From positions 74,818,895 through 74,882,894 of the forward strand of contig OY294044.1 in the NCBI GenBank assembly GCA_958510825.1: a stretch of DNA of 64,000 bases. The letters run 5' to 3'. This DNA comes from Brachypterus glaber (taxonomy: Eukaryota; Arthropoda; Insecta; Coleoptera; Kateretidae). The notes under the pieces were generated by a model. It worked only from the letters and a program-made list of their open reading frames with translations, was not told where the DNA came from and did no database searches. Below, piece by piece: positions 20,142-30,841 of the stretch; position 1 is the first letter of the stretch, and each line of letters opens with the position of its first letter. A program made the translations under genes and the position numbers.

Positions 20142-21030
20142 TATAAAAAATCTACAAGTGTAACTAAAACATGCGCACCTAACGAAGGGTTAAAAACCAA
20201 CAATTCAGTCCGACAGAAGGTGGACCAGTCCAGCCCTGTATGCGGGAAAACAAAATTTTAAATTGGCAAGGTATTCCAATGGACAAGTCTGCTTCCATGG
20301 TTTAAAAATAGAGTTTGTTTATATCTAATACGTATACGCTCTTTAACTGGATTACTACATTATTTCAGCCATCTTGGTGCTGACTGGCGATTGTTTTCCC
20401 CCAAAGAAACTAAACAGTATGCCACATAACCTACGAAATGTAATCGAACAATACGTACTCGTTAAAGAGGAGAAGTATAAAATGTAGGAACTTGGCAAGA
20501 ATATTTAATAAAGTTCACTCACATTATTACTGAAATGCCACGAAATTTTTTACATTGTCTAAAAGGAAAATTAAGTTTATTAAAATAAATTATAAATTTT
20601 ATAAGATAGAAGATGGCTGGATTTGGGTTATTTATATTGAAAAACGTTTTGTCTAATATTATTGTTGGGTTACCAAACCAGGCTTAAATATAAATGTTAT
20701 TATTATAAATTACTATAATTACTTTTAAAATGTTTATTTTAAAAATAATTATTTTTCAATTATTTTTAAAATTGTGTTTTAATTATTTTCATTTATAGTT
20801 AAATAAATAATTCATTTACAGTTAAATAAATGCCTACGAGTACGAGGACCAGTATTATATGTAAGCTTGAGATTCAGTAAACCGATTTTTGATTGCAATC
20901 TTTTTATTTTTTAATACTTATTGTATTTTTTTTTTTGTAACGGCGACCACAAGTGTAATTTGAAGAGAATACATAGAAATATACGAATAAATAAATAATT
21001 GATTATATTAAATATATAAATTTTATTGTT
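19593..21030. other. AT-rich intergenic sequence, no gene seen
   Basis: Nothing recognised beyond the TA microsatellite and short A or T runs. The small minus-strand frame near 19606-19800 shows no recognisable motif. Confidence 0.6.
20086..20137. repeat. (TA)n microsatellite
   Basis: About 26 uninterrupted TA dinucleotides in an AT-rich setting. Confidence 0.97.
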
Positions 21031-21599
21031 TGATTATAAGTAGTACCCGGATATTTGGTATTGATTACGAGGGGCGTGCGGAAGTTTAATTTTTTATGAA
21101 CATTCTGACATGGGTGACACTTACTGAGTATAATGACACAAATTGTAATTTATTATAAATAAGTTTTTCCCGAGCTGCAATTTAATCTTGAGCTACTTTA
21201 TTGTTGAATGTGCGAAAAAGATATAGGTTTGTCTTAGAAATGCAAAGTTTCAAAGCACTTATCAAATTCCTATAATAATAGTACACAATTATGTTTTATT
21301 TTGATTTAGTAAGCCAGTTGTAACATTCCGTCGATGACAATTTAAAATCCTCAGCTATTTACCAAAGGCGTTCGAGGATATAAAATCCAAAATTTTAGTA
21401 CAAGATAAAAATATTTTTAGCATAGATGAAACCAAACATACTTCTGGTTTAAAGATTGGGCATGTTATGTTATTCCGAATTTTCCACAACGTTCAATAGT
21501 AGACCTTTTTAATGGCAAAGAAGTTGACTTTTCTAAACCAAATCTAAATACTTATAAATGCATTAAGAAATTATACATTCTTTAATAATGCTCTACTTA

Positions 21600-21698
21600 T
21601 GTACTTCGGTAGACATAGAACGTTCATTTTCAGATTATAAATATACTTTTGGTAAAAGAAGTCAAAGCTTAATAGCCGAAAACATGGAGAAAATCTAG
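21600..21698 (+). pseudogene. hAT-family transposase C-terminal fragment
   Basis: A 32-codon open stretch reads CTSVDIERSFSDYKYTF and ends ENMEKI before a stop. The pattern VERSFS.YK......R.....EN is the conserved C-terminal dimerisation region of hAT transposases and related host genes. Upstream sequence is too decayed to join to it. Confidence 0.65.
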
Positions 21699-21826
21699 AT
21701 GATATATTTTTATTTTCAACAATAATATTAATTAATTATGTTTGAAAATATGGGTACATTTAGTTTTAGAACACTTACATGTAAATATTTTGTAAAATAT
21801 ACATAATATAATTTTTTGTTGTTTAA

Positions 21827-21957
21827 CCCTGCTGAAAATTACGGGTCTGGGCGGGTATAAATGTTGCATAAACAGGACTTGAGCGGATGAAATTCACCCG
21901 CTCAAGTCCGGTCTAAGCAACATTTATACCCGCGCAGACCCGTCATTTTCAGTAGGG
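21827..21957. repeat. Foldback (hairpin) element, about 131 bp
   Basis: The left arm CCCTGCTGAAAATTACGGGT returns as ACCCGTCATTTTCAGTAGGG; arms of about 55 bp pair nearly throughout, including GGACTTGAGCGG against CCCGCTCAAGTCC near the loop. Confidence 0.85.
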
Positions 21958-22000
21958 AACCTTTGATATTTATATATATTTTTTTTTCACGGGATGGTTA

Positions 22001-22137
22001 AGGGCCACTTGCACCAACTCTTAAACTGGGATTATCTCGACTAAACTGAGTTTAAGTTAAAAATGCTGTGTTTTGATTGGTTGACTTACAATTTAAACCA
22101 AGTTTAAAGTTAAAACATCGTTGGTGCAAGTGACCCT
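22001..22137. mobile_element. Short MITE with TIR AGGGYCACTTGCACCAA
   Basis: 137 bp bounded by AGGGCCACTTGCACCAAC and its inverse GTTGGTGCAAGTGACCCT. No coding capacity. The termini are of a type often seen in insect MITEs. Confidence 0.78.
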
Positions 22138-22238
22138 AAGAAAGTGTGCCATTAATCTTTAAAAACTTTTTTTTATAAGTAACATTTGTGCGACCCCCGT
22201 AATCAATACGAAATATCCGAAGTCTGATTATAAGAAAA

Positions 22239-22569
22239 AACTCTGCCGCTACTATGATTTGAAAAAAAAAATAAATCTGCAAAAACGATTTGTATTATTA
22301 AAACGGACTGTGCGCCATCTCTTTTTTTTTAATTCTGAAGAAATACGGTGATAATCTACTCACCCTAATGGGTGGTAAGACCTTTAATTAAAAAAAAACT
22401 TTGGGCACCCTAACAAACATGCATGTACCTACCTATAAGATTTTTGAAAAAAACATTCATATTAAATGGCGTTTAAAATAATATGTAACAAGACCTTTCT
22501 CAAATTTTACAAGTAGTAGTCTTTAACAAAAAAAAAATAATACATGACTAAAATTAAAATTAGACTTGA
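22239..22569. other. AT-rich spacer, nothing recognised
   Basis: A- and T-runs and no open frame or clear inverted repeat, although the weakest part of the next foldback's left arm may begin here. Confidence 0.5.
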
Positions 22570-23160
22570 GAGCAAAAAAATTGATCCACCTAAAAATTTG
22601 CCATTTTTTAAATTCAAATATTTCGAAAACTACTACTACTAATGGATTTGACTGATTGTTTTTTTGTTTTAAAAATTTAAATATTCTCTACTTTTTTTTA
22701 TTTACAATGATTAAGAAAAGTATTTTTTTATTAACAGCAACAAAAAATGAACAGGCTATGTTTTTTTCCCATCTTCTAGGACTTTTGGTTTGGTACGCCA
22801 CTGCACTGAAAAAATGACAACTTTGAGGAAAATTCTGATATCTCCTAAACCAGAAGTAAAAATATAAAAAAATAAAAAATAAAATATTCATTAAAACTGC
22901 GGCAATAACAAAGACATTATCAATTTGCAGTGGCATACCATGCAAACCCTAGAAGTTGGGGCAAAAAACATTGTTATACATTTTTTTGTTGCTGTAAATA
23001 CAAAAAATACTTTTCTTAATAATTCTAAATAAAAACAAAAGTAGAGAATGTTTAAGCTTTAAAACAAAACAAAAGAATCAGTCAAATCCATTAAGTAGTT
23101 TTCAAAATATTTTAATTTAAAAAAATGCAATTTTTTGGGTGGATCGATTTTTTTGCTCTA
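22570..23160. repeat. Long foldback element with arms of about 235 bp
   Basis: The left arm starts GAGAGCAAAAAAATTGATCC and the right arm ends in the inverse, GGATCGATTTTTTTGCTC. Matching inner blocks include CTTCTAGGACTTTTGGTTTG against CATGCAAACCCTAGAAG, and GTGGCATACC against GGTACGCCAC. A spacer of roughly 120 bp separates the arms. No coding capacity. Confidence 0.8.
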
Positions 23161-23599
23161 ATTCGTATATAAAACATCATCATGTCAGCATAAAAAGTTC
23201 TTTCAAATGAGCTATTACATGTCCTATATTATTTTTTCTAAATGCCTCTATTGAAAAATTACAAATATTTAAACAATTTACCCCGTTATCTTGAGATACA
23301 GGAAACTGATTTTCGATTGCAAAGACGGTACTTCAGATAAAGCTATTAAAATTAAAATATGTAAAAGAGTGGGAAATCGTATTTTCCTACGACCTAGTTA
23401 ATAGTTAGTGTGTATTTTCTATCCGTTGCCTATGACAACGGATGGAAAGTGACGATCAGCTGATTTTACAATCTGCTGTCAGAAAATTAGTAAAAGTCAA
23501 ACACATAACCTCAAATTGAAAACTAATTTTAAGATAATTTTTGCTTTTTTTTTAATATTTACGTGTTAGTTCGTAGGAAAAATAGTATACGCACCTCGA
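23161..23599. other. AT-rich spacer, nothing recognised
   Basis: No gene-like frame. TTTCTATCCGTTGCCTATGA followed by CAACGGATGGAAAG (23416-23450) gives a small hairpin. Confidence 0.5.
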
Positions 23600-24030
23600 C
23601 GCAAACCATTTCAGTGCGTTTTTGGTCCCTTCGTGCAAACGTATGAAACATATTAATTCCTATAGATTTGGACATGCTGAACACGATTCTGTCCTTTAAA
23701 ATTACAAAAACGGTGTTGAAGACTGTTTTTTTTTTTTCGTAAAAAGGTAAAATTAGGTCGATACTGAGCCAGGTGTAAAAAATATATTTTTTATAGATTT
23801 GGGCATGCTGCAAACGATTCCGTTCTCAAAAGTGACAAAAACGGTGTGGAAGACTTTTTTTTCTTCATAAAAAGGTTAAAATAGGTCAAATCTGATCTAA
23901 CCATGCAAGTAAAAATAGTATATTATTCAACGATCGTATAATAATAGCATGTCCAAATCTATATGAGTTGATGTCTTTCATACGTTTGCCCGAAGGGGCT
24001 AAAAAGGGTCTATTTTGAACATTATTCTTT
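23600..24030. repeat. Foldback element containing a 131-bp tandem direct repeat
   Basis: The outer arms pair: CCCTTCGTGCAAACGTATGA (about 23625) against TCATACGTTTGCCCGAAGGGG (about 23980), and TATAGATTTGGACATGCT against AGCATGTCCAAATCTATA. Inside, two head-to-tail copies start at 23661 and 23792 (TATAGATTTGG[AG]CATGCTG), each carrying ACAAAAACGGTGT and GAAGAC. No coding capacity. Confidence 0.78.
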
Positions 24031-24436
24031 TCTACCCTTTTTTGGTTTTGAGCTAGAGTTCCATACGTGCATTTTTTTAGCATACCAACAGTTTTAAATG
24101 CCAAAATTAAAAAATGTATTTTTTTTTCTTTATTTTATAATAGTTTTTTTTTTATTAAAAACATTAATTTTCCATTTAAATTAATTTTAAGGAAATAAAA
24201 CAAATGTAACTTTTTTTAGGAATGACCAACTAAGGTAAAAAAGTAGATTGCCGTAAAATTGAAATTTTTAAGTATGACGGGGTCCCGGCATTATCTCGGC
24301 TGTTTACGCTAAAGCTATAAGAATTGATGTAGGGAGGTAGTTTAGAATGCTAAAACCGAATATGACATTAAAAGTTAAAAAATCAAAATGGCGGGTCTAA
24401 TATGGCCTCTTTAATACTTAATTTTTTTTATACATA
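24031..24436. other. AT-rich spacer, nothing recognised
   Basis: Homopolymer-rich sequence with no plausible gene. Confidence 0.5.
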
Positions 24437-24702
24437 CATTTTTATTTAACCTCTTACCATTCTATTTACTTAATCATCCCCTAAGTCCAGGACCTGTGTG
24501 GGCTAGTAGTAGAGGGAACCACCGGCTTTAATTGACTTTTGAACCAATTTATAGGGAGTATCCGCTTCACTTATGCCTTCGCCAAATTTCAATTATTGAT
24601 TAACTGAAAAAGGCAAATCGGCGCCGGTGAGAATCGAACTCACGCTATTTGGGTAGTAAACTCGTCAAGTACGACGCGGTAGTCCACTACACCAATCCTC
24701 CC
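24437..24702 (-). mobile_element. tRNA-headed SINE, copy 1
   Basis: On the minus strand it opens with a tRNA-like head (24702 to 24620): GGGAGGATTGGTGTAGTGG gives a good A box and GAGTTCGATTC a good B box with a perfect 5-bp T stem (GTGAG/CTCAC). The acceptor ends do not pair well, so it is not a working tRNA. A body of about 180 bp follows, containing CCGGTGGTTCCCTCTACTAC and CCTGGACTTAGGGG. This body is shared with the second SINE at 26957-27213, but the front half of the head is not. Confidence 0.8.
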
Positions 24703-24850
24703 ATTTATAAATAAAGTTTTACTTTAAATTGGTAATATGCTTTTTTGGGTTGCTTAAATTCAATTTGACAATATAAATAAAAAATATAAAATGGCATATT
24801 CAAAATGGCGTCAATAACACTGGTCGACAAATCTGAAGATTTCTCTAACT

Positions 24851-26195
24851 GAGATTCCAGACATAGGTTTATACTAATTTTGGGTCGCTGAATCCAAATC
24901 CGAAGGCCCTTTGTCTCCATCACCCTCAGATTTTTTTATATCATAAAAAAAGTTAAAATTAGGAAAATCGATTTTGTGTAATTACAAGAAAATGCTTTGA
25001 CTTATCACATTAAAATTAAGTACGGTTAATAGTGGTAATATAAGTTATTTATTCCCCTACTTACCCAAAAATACAATTTTGTGTATGTCAGAGGCGTGCG
25101 TTCTAAAGTGTTTCTGTAATATATTTCTCCAACTAAATTTATGTTTAAGAATTTTACAATTTCGATAAAAAATTATTATTTATTAATTAATTTTACGTAA
25201 AAAACATATTGGACCTTTTGATCAAAGGTCAATAGTTTTCGAGAAAAATAGGTTTAAACATATCTCTGCAAGTTCCACTAAGAAAAAAACTGCTGCCAAC
25301 AAGATAATACTTTCTCCTATAGGTCTAGGTTTATTAAAATAAAAATAAAAATAAATAAATAAATTAAAAAAAAAAACCGAAAAAAGTGTCTTTTTTCGTT
25401 TTAACGAAAAATAAATAGAAAAAAAAAATAAAAAAAAGTTTTAACCCCATTTTACCCCACCCCGATTTTTAAGAAAAAAAAATATCCTAGCCACACAAAA
25501 AAAGGTCAATAGTTTTTTTTTCCTATGTATTTTAAGGCGCTGAATCCTAATTTGAGGTCAAAATAGCACATCACCTGGAAAACTAATTGGATAAGGTGCT
25601 ATTTTGACTTCAAATTCGGATTCAGGGCCTCAAAATACATAGGAAAAAAAACTATTGACCTTTTTTTGTGTGGCTAGGATATTTTTTTTTCTTAAAAATC
25701 GGGGTGGGGTAAGGGGGTAAAATGGGGTTAAAACTTTTTTTTATTTTTTTTTTCAATTTATTTTTCGTTAAAACGAAAAAAGACACTTTTTTCGGATTTT
25801 TTTTTTAATTTATTTATTTATTTATTTTTATTTTAATATTAAATTTTTACGTAAAATTAATCAATAAATAATAATTTTTTATCGAAATTATAAAATTCTT
25901 AAACATAAATTTTGTTGGAGAAATATATTACAGAAACACTTTAGAACGCACGCCTCTGACATACACACAATTGTATTTTTGGGTAAGTAGGGAAATAAAT
26001 AACTTATATTAACACTATTAACCGTACTTAATTTTAATGTGATAAGTCAAAGCATTTTCTTGTAATTACACAAAATCGATTTTCCTAATTTTAACTTTTT
26101 TTATGATATGAAAAAATCTGAGGGTGATGGAGACAAACGGCCTTCGGATTTGAATTCAGCGACCCAAAATTAGTATAAACCTATGTCTGGAATCT
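24851..26195. repeat. Giant near-palindromic foldback, 1.35 kb
   Basis: The left arm 24851-25569 and right arm about 25595-26195 are inverted copies along almost their whole length, around a spacer of about 25 bp. Examples are AGATTCCAGACATAGGTTTA against TAAACCTATGTCTGGAATCT at the ends, and CCTAGCCACACAAAAAAAGG against CCTTTTTTTGTGTGGCTAGG within. The left arm has about 120 extra bases (around 25207-25335) missing from the right. No coding capacity. A shorter relative lies at 36301-36474. Confidence 0.93.
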
Positions 26196-26956
26196 ATATA
26201 TTTTTTTGATTACGGCTTTATCTGATTTTTATTATTTTAGTCCAGGTCAAAAAATGTCACGTTCACAGGTCGGCCATCTTGTTTTTTAGTTTTGTTGATT
26301 TTACCCATTCATACTAAATGTCGAGTTTCTTTTCGAAAAATGTAAGATAAATGCATAGTCCATTTTTTTAATATTCAGGCGTGCATCATTTTACGTCGTA
26401 TTTTTTTTTCTTGGCGAAACCAAAAAATAGACAAAAAGCCACCATTTTTTAAGAAACGGCATACCTGGGGCTACAATTTGGTGCAAAAAAAAATCAAAAA
26501 AATCCTGTGGAAATTCGGGAAACTTTTAAAAGAAAGTAAAAACCCAAAGATCAATAAAGATATAGCCTAAGAGTTAAGTACACAAATTCCTTTTTATATG
26601 TATTTTATGGTGAATTATAGTTTATATAATGATGTAAGTCTACAACAAAAAGAAGGGGAGGTACAACTATTGGGTAAGAGAATATACAATTTACAAAATG
26701 AAAATTTAAATGAAATTTTAAAAATAATTTTTAAGTTTGAATAAGTCTCAGACATAAAGTACTCAATAAATTTATTTAATTTTTTTTTATTATTTCATAT
26801 TTATGCTAAACATAATTATAAAGACATAGTTTTTAAGTCTTAGTTGTAAGTCGAATTAATGCCAAAAATGAGGGCTTCCCGGTCCATAGTGCAACAGACG
26901 GTTTACTCCCTTGTTATATGAAAAACTATTTTGACCGTGGTTGACTAGTGTTTATG
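26196..26956. other. AT-rich spacer, no gene seen
   Basis: No recognisable coding or RNA feature in about 760 bp. Confidence 0.55.
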
Positions 26957-27213
26957 TTTATGTTTATTTTTAACCTCGTAGTATTCTACTTAATTAAGCA
27001 TCTCCTAAGTCCAGGACTTGTGTGGGCTAGTAGTAGAGGGAACCACCGGCTTTAATTGACTTTCGAACCAATATATCTAGGGAATACGCCTTCGCCAAAT
27101 TTCAATTATTAATTAACTGAAAAAGGCAATCGGCGCCAGTGAGGTTTGAACTCACGATCATTAGCTCAGTGTCAATGCTATATCGATGCCTTAGACCGCT
27201 GAGCTAATCCCCC
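26957..27213 (-). mobile_element. tRNA-headed SINE, copy 2 (same body, different head)
   Basis: On the minus strand the head (27213 to about 27131) reads GGGGGATTAGCTCAGCGGTC, an A box of the TAGCTCAGCGG type, and GTGAGTTCAAACCTCAC, a B box with a perfect T stem. The following body matches the first SINE closely (GTTCCCTCTACTACTAGCCC, CCTGGACTTAGGAG). The front 50-60 bases of the two heads are unrelated, while the T arm and acceptor region (GGCGCC) are similar. Confidence 0.8.
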
Positions 27214-28953
27214 ATTGTGTTATTACAGTATAACTGAGATAATTTAAATTATTAACGTTTACATTAATAAATTGTTCCTTTTCATTGAATCTTGGCAAGC
27301 AATCTCATTTTAATGAACAAGCATTAACAATTTGTAAGGCTTTGTATTGCATAGTATGGAAAGTCTATTAAACTTTGTTTTATTGGAAAATTTATATTTT
27401 ATATCATGAGCAACTTAGCATTATATTCACTTAAAAAAATGAGTTAAGTAATGGTATTTTTAAAACCATTAGGTACTGTAGAGCCTAAACCATGTAATTT
27501 TTGAGGTTTCAATTTCCTGCGTGATGCACATTGCTGCTGCTGCTGCTGCTGCTGCATACCTATTATATACTATATTATATTATATTATATTATATGTATA
27601 ATATATCTGTGGCTTGGTTCTAAAAGAGCCAATGTCAAAAATTTTGAACGGTTACAAAAGTCAAATAATGGCCGTTTAAGCAGTTTAACAGAAATGTTTA
27701 TTGAAAACACACGTCGACCCTTCTCGCTTTAAAAAGTCTACATTTATCTCACAAGCACTGACATTAGCTTTTTTAGGTTGTATAGATCTAAAAATCCGCG
27801 TCGGTTGTCAAAAAACTACTGCAGCAGCTGCATTCTTTCATTAAATTAACTTTTTGTCATTGATAAGTTATCAATTACAGCTATCTGTTAGATTAAAAGG
27901 ACATTAGATGAACATTTAATAAATAATTTATTATTATTTCAAATAAATTTGAAAAAAACATGGACTTAGTGCCTTTTACTTGTAGGCCCACGATAAGCAA
28001 GTACATTTACTTACAGTGGAGGGCCTCAAAAATAAAATAATTTTGATATAAACTAAAGACCGGCATTTATATTCCATTCCATTTCTTAATTTTTTGCCTA
28101 GCCATAGGATTTCACCGTTTACAAAATATTTTGTGCTGAAATATATAAAACACCCCACAGCTGTGAGCAAACACAACACTTAAATAAAAGCAAAAACACT
28201 TCAAAACACCTTCTTGTAGAATAAAATAAACAGCATTAAAATAAGGAAATAAAGAAACTTTTCACTACAAAATTATTACTTAAAAAACACAGTTATCAAA
28301 ATTGACAATTTGAATAAAAAAACTGATAACTGCCGGACCTAGTAAAAGCACGGTACCCGGCTTGTTTCAAAATTTCATGGCCTAGTTTTCATGACTTTTG
28401 CCTTGCAGTGTACGGTCGCCATCTGTCATTATTATTTAAAAATATATTTTATACGAATTGCAAAGATCTAGAGGCTAGCTCCTGTACAGGAGCTAGTTGA
28501 GGAGCTAGCTGTACGACGTTATCTTGATGTATTTATCACCGAAAAAATGTTGCTAGCATATTAATTTTTATCACTAGCATATAGTATATCCTTGTAAATT
28601 GAATATCATTGGTTGACTGGGTGGAAATTAGATCTTTTTATTGGTTCTTATTTTAGAAATTATTAACTTATTATTATAACCCTTACCCTCCCGAGATTAA
28701 ACTAATTATAATTTTTCTATTTAGTTGTGTCTTTTTATATTTGCTATGCCTAAAGAAGAAAAATAAAATAAAATTAAAACTATTTTTTTTTTAGTTTTTG
28801 CTTGTGTTTTTGTTTCCTTAGAGTTTTAGGAGAGTTGTATTATACTGAATTAAATTTGCATATTTGTTTACATCCATAGAAAGTCTATAAAAGTATTTTA
28901 GACGAGATTTTGGATTAATGTTGCCTTAAAGAAAAAATAAAGAAGTAAAGTCA
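27214..28953. other. Intergenic sequence with simple repeats
   Basis: No gene recognised. Holds the TGC and TATAT repeats listed separately, and a small hairpin GCTAGCTCCTGTACAGGAGC near 28472 with a second AGGAGCTAGCT beside it. Confidence 0.55.
27532..27555. repeat. (TGC)8 microsatellite
   Basis: Eight perfect TGC triplets, unusually GC-rich for this region; not in an open frame of note. A TATAT-type repeat follows to about 27606. Confidence 0.95.
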
Positions 28954-29320
28954 CAATGGAGCTCTCTACAACTACACTTTCCAGCCAACCAAATAAATAC
29001 TGTATTTGTTTTTTATACAACAAATACACTATTTATTTGGTTGGCCGGAAAGTGTAGCACTGAATGGTACGAACGAACATAGCTAATGTGAATCTGTAGA
29101 ATAAGATAATTCTACTAAAATTTAGATGGCGCCAGTAATTTCTTTAATAAAAATAATATAGTTACACTTTTCGCCCGGCCAAGTAAATATTGTATTTGTT
29201 CAACAAAGAACAAATACAGAATTTGTTTGGTTGGGTGGAAGTGGGAGTATATGTATGTCTTCTATCCTTTTTGGGTAGAACTTTTGTCCCTGTCTAATCT
29301 AATGGGAGAAATCGCCATTG
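28954..29320 (+). mobile_element. CAATGG-ended repeat with two internal hairpins, copy 1
   Basis: Starts CAATGGAGCTCTCTAC and ends AAATCGCCATTG, so the termini CAATGG/CCATTG are inverted. Inside are two hairpins: 28974-29055 (ACACTTTCCAGCCAACCAAA against GGTTGGCCGGAAAGTGT) and about 29164-29240 with an AAATA...GTATTTGTTC stem. A nearly identical copy in the same orientation lies at 57216-57631. Relative to it this copy has lost about 50 bp near the left end. Confidence 0.82.
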
Positions 29321-30382
29321 TGAAACCTTATAAGGCCTATTCAGAAGCTTGCATAAGAACATAAAACACAAGATACATGGCGGCACATCAAGTCAATCAG
29401 GCATCGCATTATTATGTATTACGTTCTGATGCAAGTCTGTGGATATTCCATAAGGGTTATAGCTTTTATACTGGGGATATTAACAGTTTCTAGTGAAATC
29501 AAAATATTTTTATACAAAAGGGAGTTTTTGCAGTGTTGTTTTGTAATGTTGAAGCCATCTATTGATAAATTGCAAAATTAAGCAAATCTGAGAATAACTT
29601 GGCCATCTTATTATACAGATTTAACACTCGTAAAATTTTTTAAATGTCTGCTATTTATGAAATATAAAAATAGATTCGTATTTAAATACAAGTTTAGGCC
29701 GAGGTTTAGGCGCTTTTCAATAGATGGCAGTATTATTTACTAATAGAAGGTTTTAAATATTTTGTTAGTTTTACTTATTTTTAGAATATTTTATTTATTG
29801 ATATTTTTATCGATTTTCTTCGCAAACAAAACTGTTTAAATTTTAAATTTTAAAAAGTTTAAATTTAATTTTGAATTCTTTTTCATGTGCCTAATAAGTT
29901 TCTTTATTTTTAATATTATTAGATATCTCATATGGTTACTTTTATTTTTCTATTTTATAAGTATATTAGATATTAGGTTTTAAAATAGGTCTTGATTCTA
30001 CATCGAAAAAGCATAAAAATGTTCTGGTTACATAAATACCATTTTTTAAATTTTATGAATAATATTAATAAAATATTCAGAGAAAAAAAATCACATACCT
30101 ACAAAAGTTTGGTAAACTTCTGGAATAATGCATTATCGTTTATAATCAGCATCACATAAAATGTAAAAAAAAAATCTCTTTATTCCTGATATTTAATTTA
30201 AGCTCTTCTTTTACAGAGTGGTGGTTTTCTATAGAGCCATTTTCACAGACTTACGTCCCTACTTTTAATTGCTCTAATAAACAGTGTTACCAGATGTATA
30301 TATATTTCTCCTCAAATCTGCCAAAGCCTTTTTCACCGACTTAGAATATACTTAGAAAGCTAAAATTTGGTATACATACTTA
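29321..30382. other. AT-rich intergenic sequence, no gene seen
   Basis: No feature recognised in about 1.06 kb. Confidence 0.55.
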
Positions 30383-30841
30383 ACCCAGTCCGCAGACGCC
30401 CGTCGAAATGACGTCAAAATCTGGTGATTACTGGTCGAAAGACGTTATTCGACCAATGATCGTCGACATTTTGACGTCAGTTAATTGACGAATTTTTCAC
30501 GTCATTTAATCACGTCATATTGCCGACTTTTCTTGATGATAATATATTTTATTTTTATTATTTTTACTAAAGAACATTGTTATTATAGTGTATTTGGTCA
30601 ATATATACACTTACACAATAATATTCATTGGTTTTAATTGAAAGTGGATTTCTGGTAAATAAAAAAACCTTAAGGCGTAAAATTCACGTCATAATAGTTA
30701 AATTTCATGACGTAAAAATGACGTCAGATATATTACGTCATCGGTCTGTGACATTAGGAGGTCATTTTCACGTCAAATTGACGAGGTAAGTCACCAGATT
30801 ATGACGTAATTTTGACGAGGCTCTGCGGACTCGGACTGGGT
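30383..30841. mobile_element. MITE with TIR ACCCAGTCCGCAGA, rich in TGACGTCA motifs
   Basis: 459 bp bounded by ACCCAGTCCGCAGACGCC and its inverse GGCTCTGCGGACTCGGACTGGGT-type end, with inner arms CAAAATCTGGTGA against TCACCAGATTATG. It holds three perfect TGACGTCA octamers and at least seven further TGACGT/ACGTCA half sites, far above expectation in such AT-rich DNA. No coding capacity; target duplication unclear. Confidence 0.82.

Larger units (their letters stand above)
21031..22238 (+). mobile_element. Eroded hAT-like DNA transposon
   Basis: The ends carry matching inverted sequences. The left reads GGATATTTGGTATTGATTAC (21049 on) and the right, reversed, GGATATTTCGTATTGATTAC (ending 22218), each followed by GGGG/GGGGG and CG-rich bases. 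Between them lies a scrap of hAT-type transposase. Two smaller foldbacks (21827-21957 and 22001-22137) sit inside and are probably later insertions. Outer TIR ends and target duplication are not clear. Confidence 0.55.

Noticed and set aside
24620..24702. Functional tRNA gene on the minus strand
   Set aside because: A and B boxes and the T arm are good, but the acceptor halves do not pair, the anticodon loop is irregular and a SINE body shared with another copy follows.
27131..27213. Functional tRNA gene on the minus strand
   Set aside because: Same reasons: good promoter boxes and T stem, no proper acceptor or anticodon pairing, and a SINE body attached.
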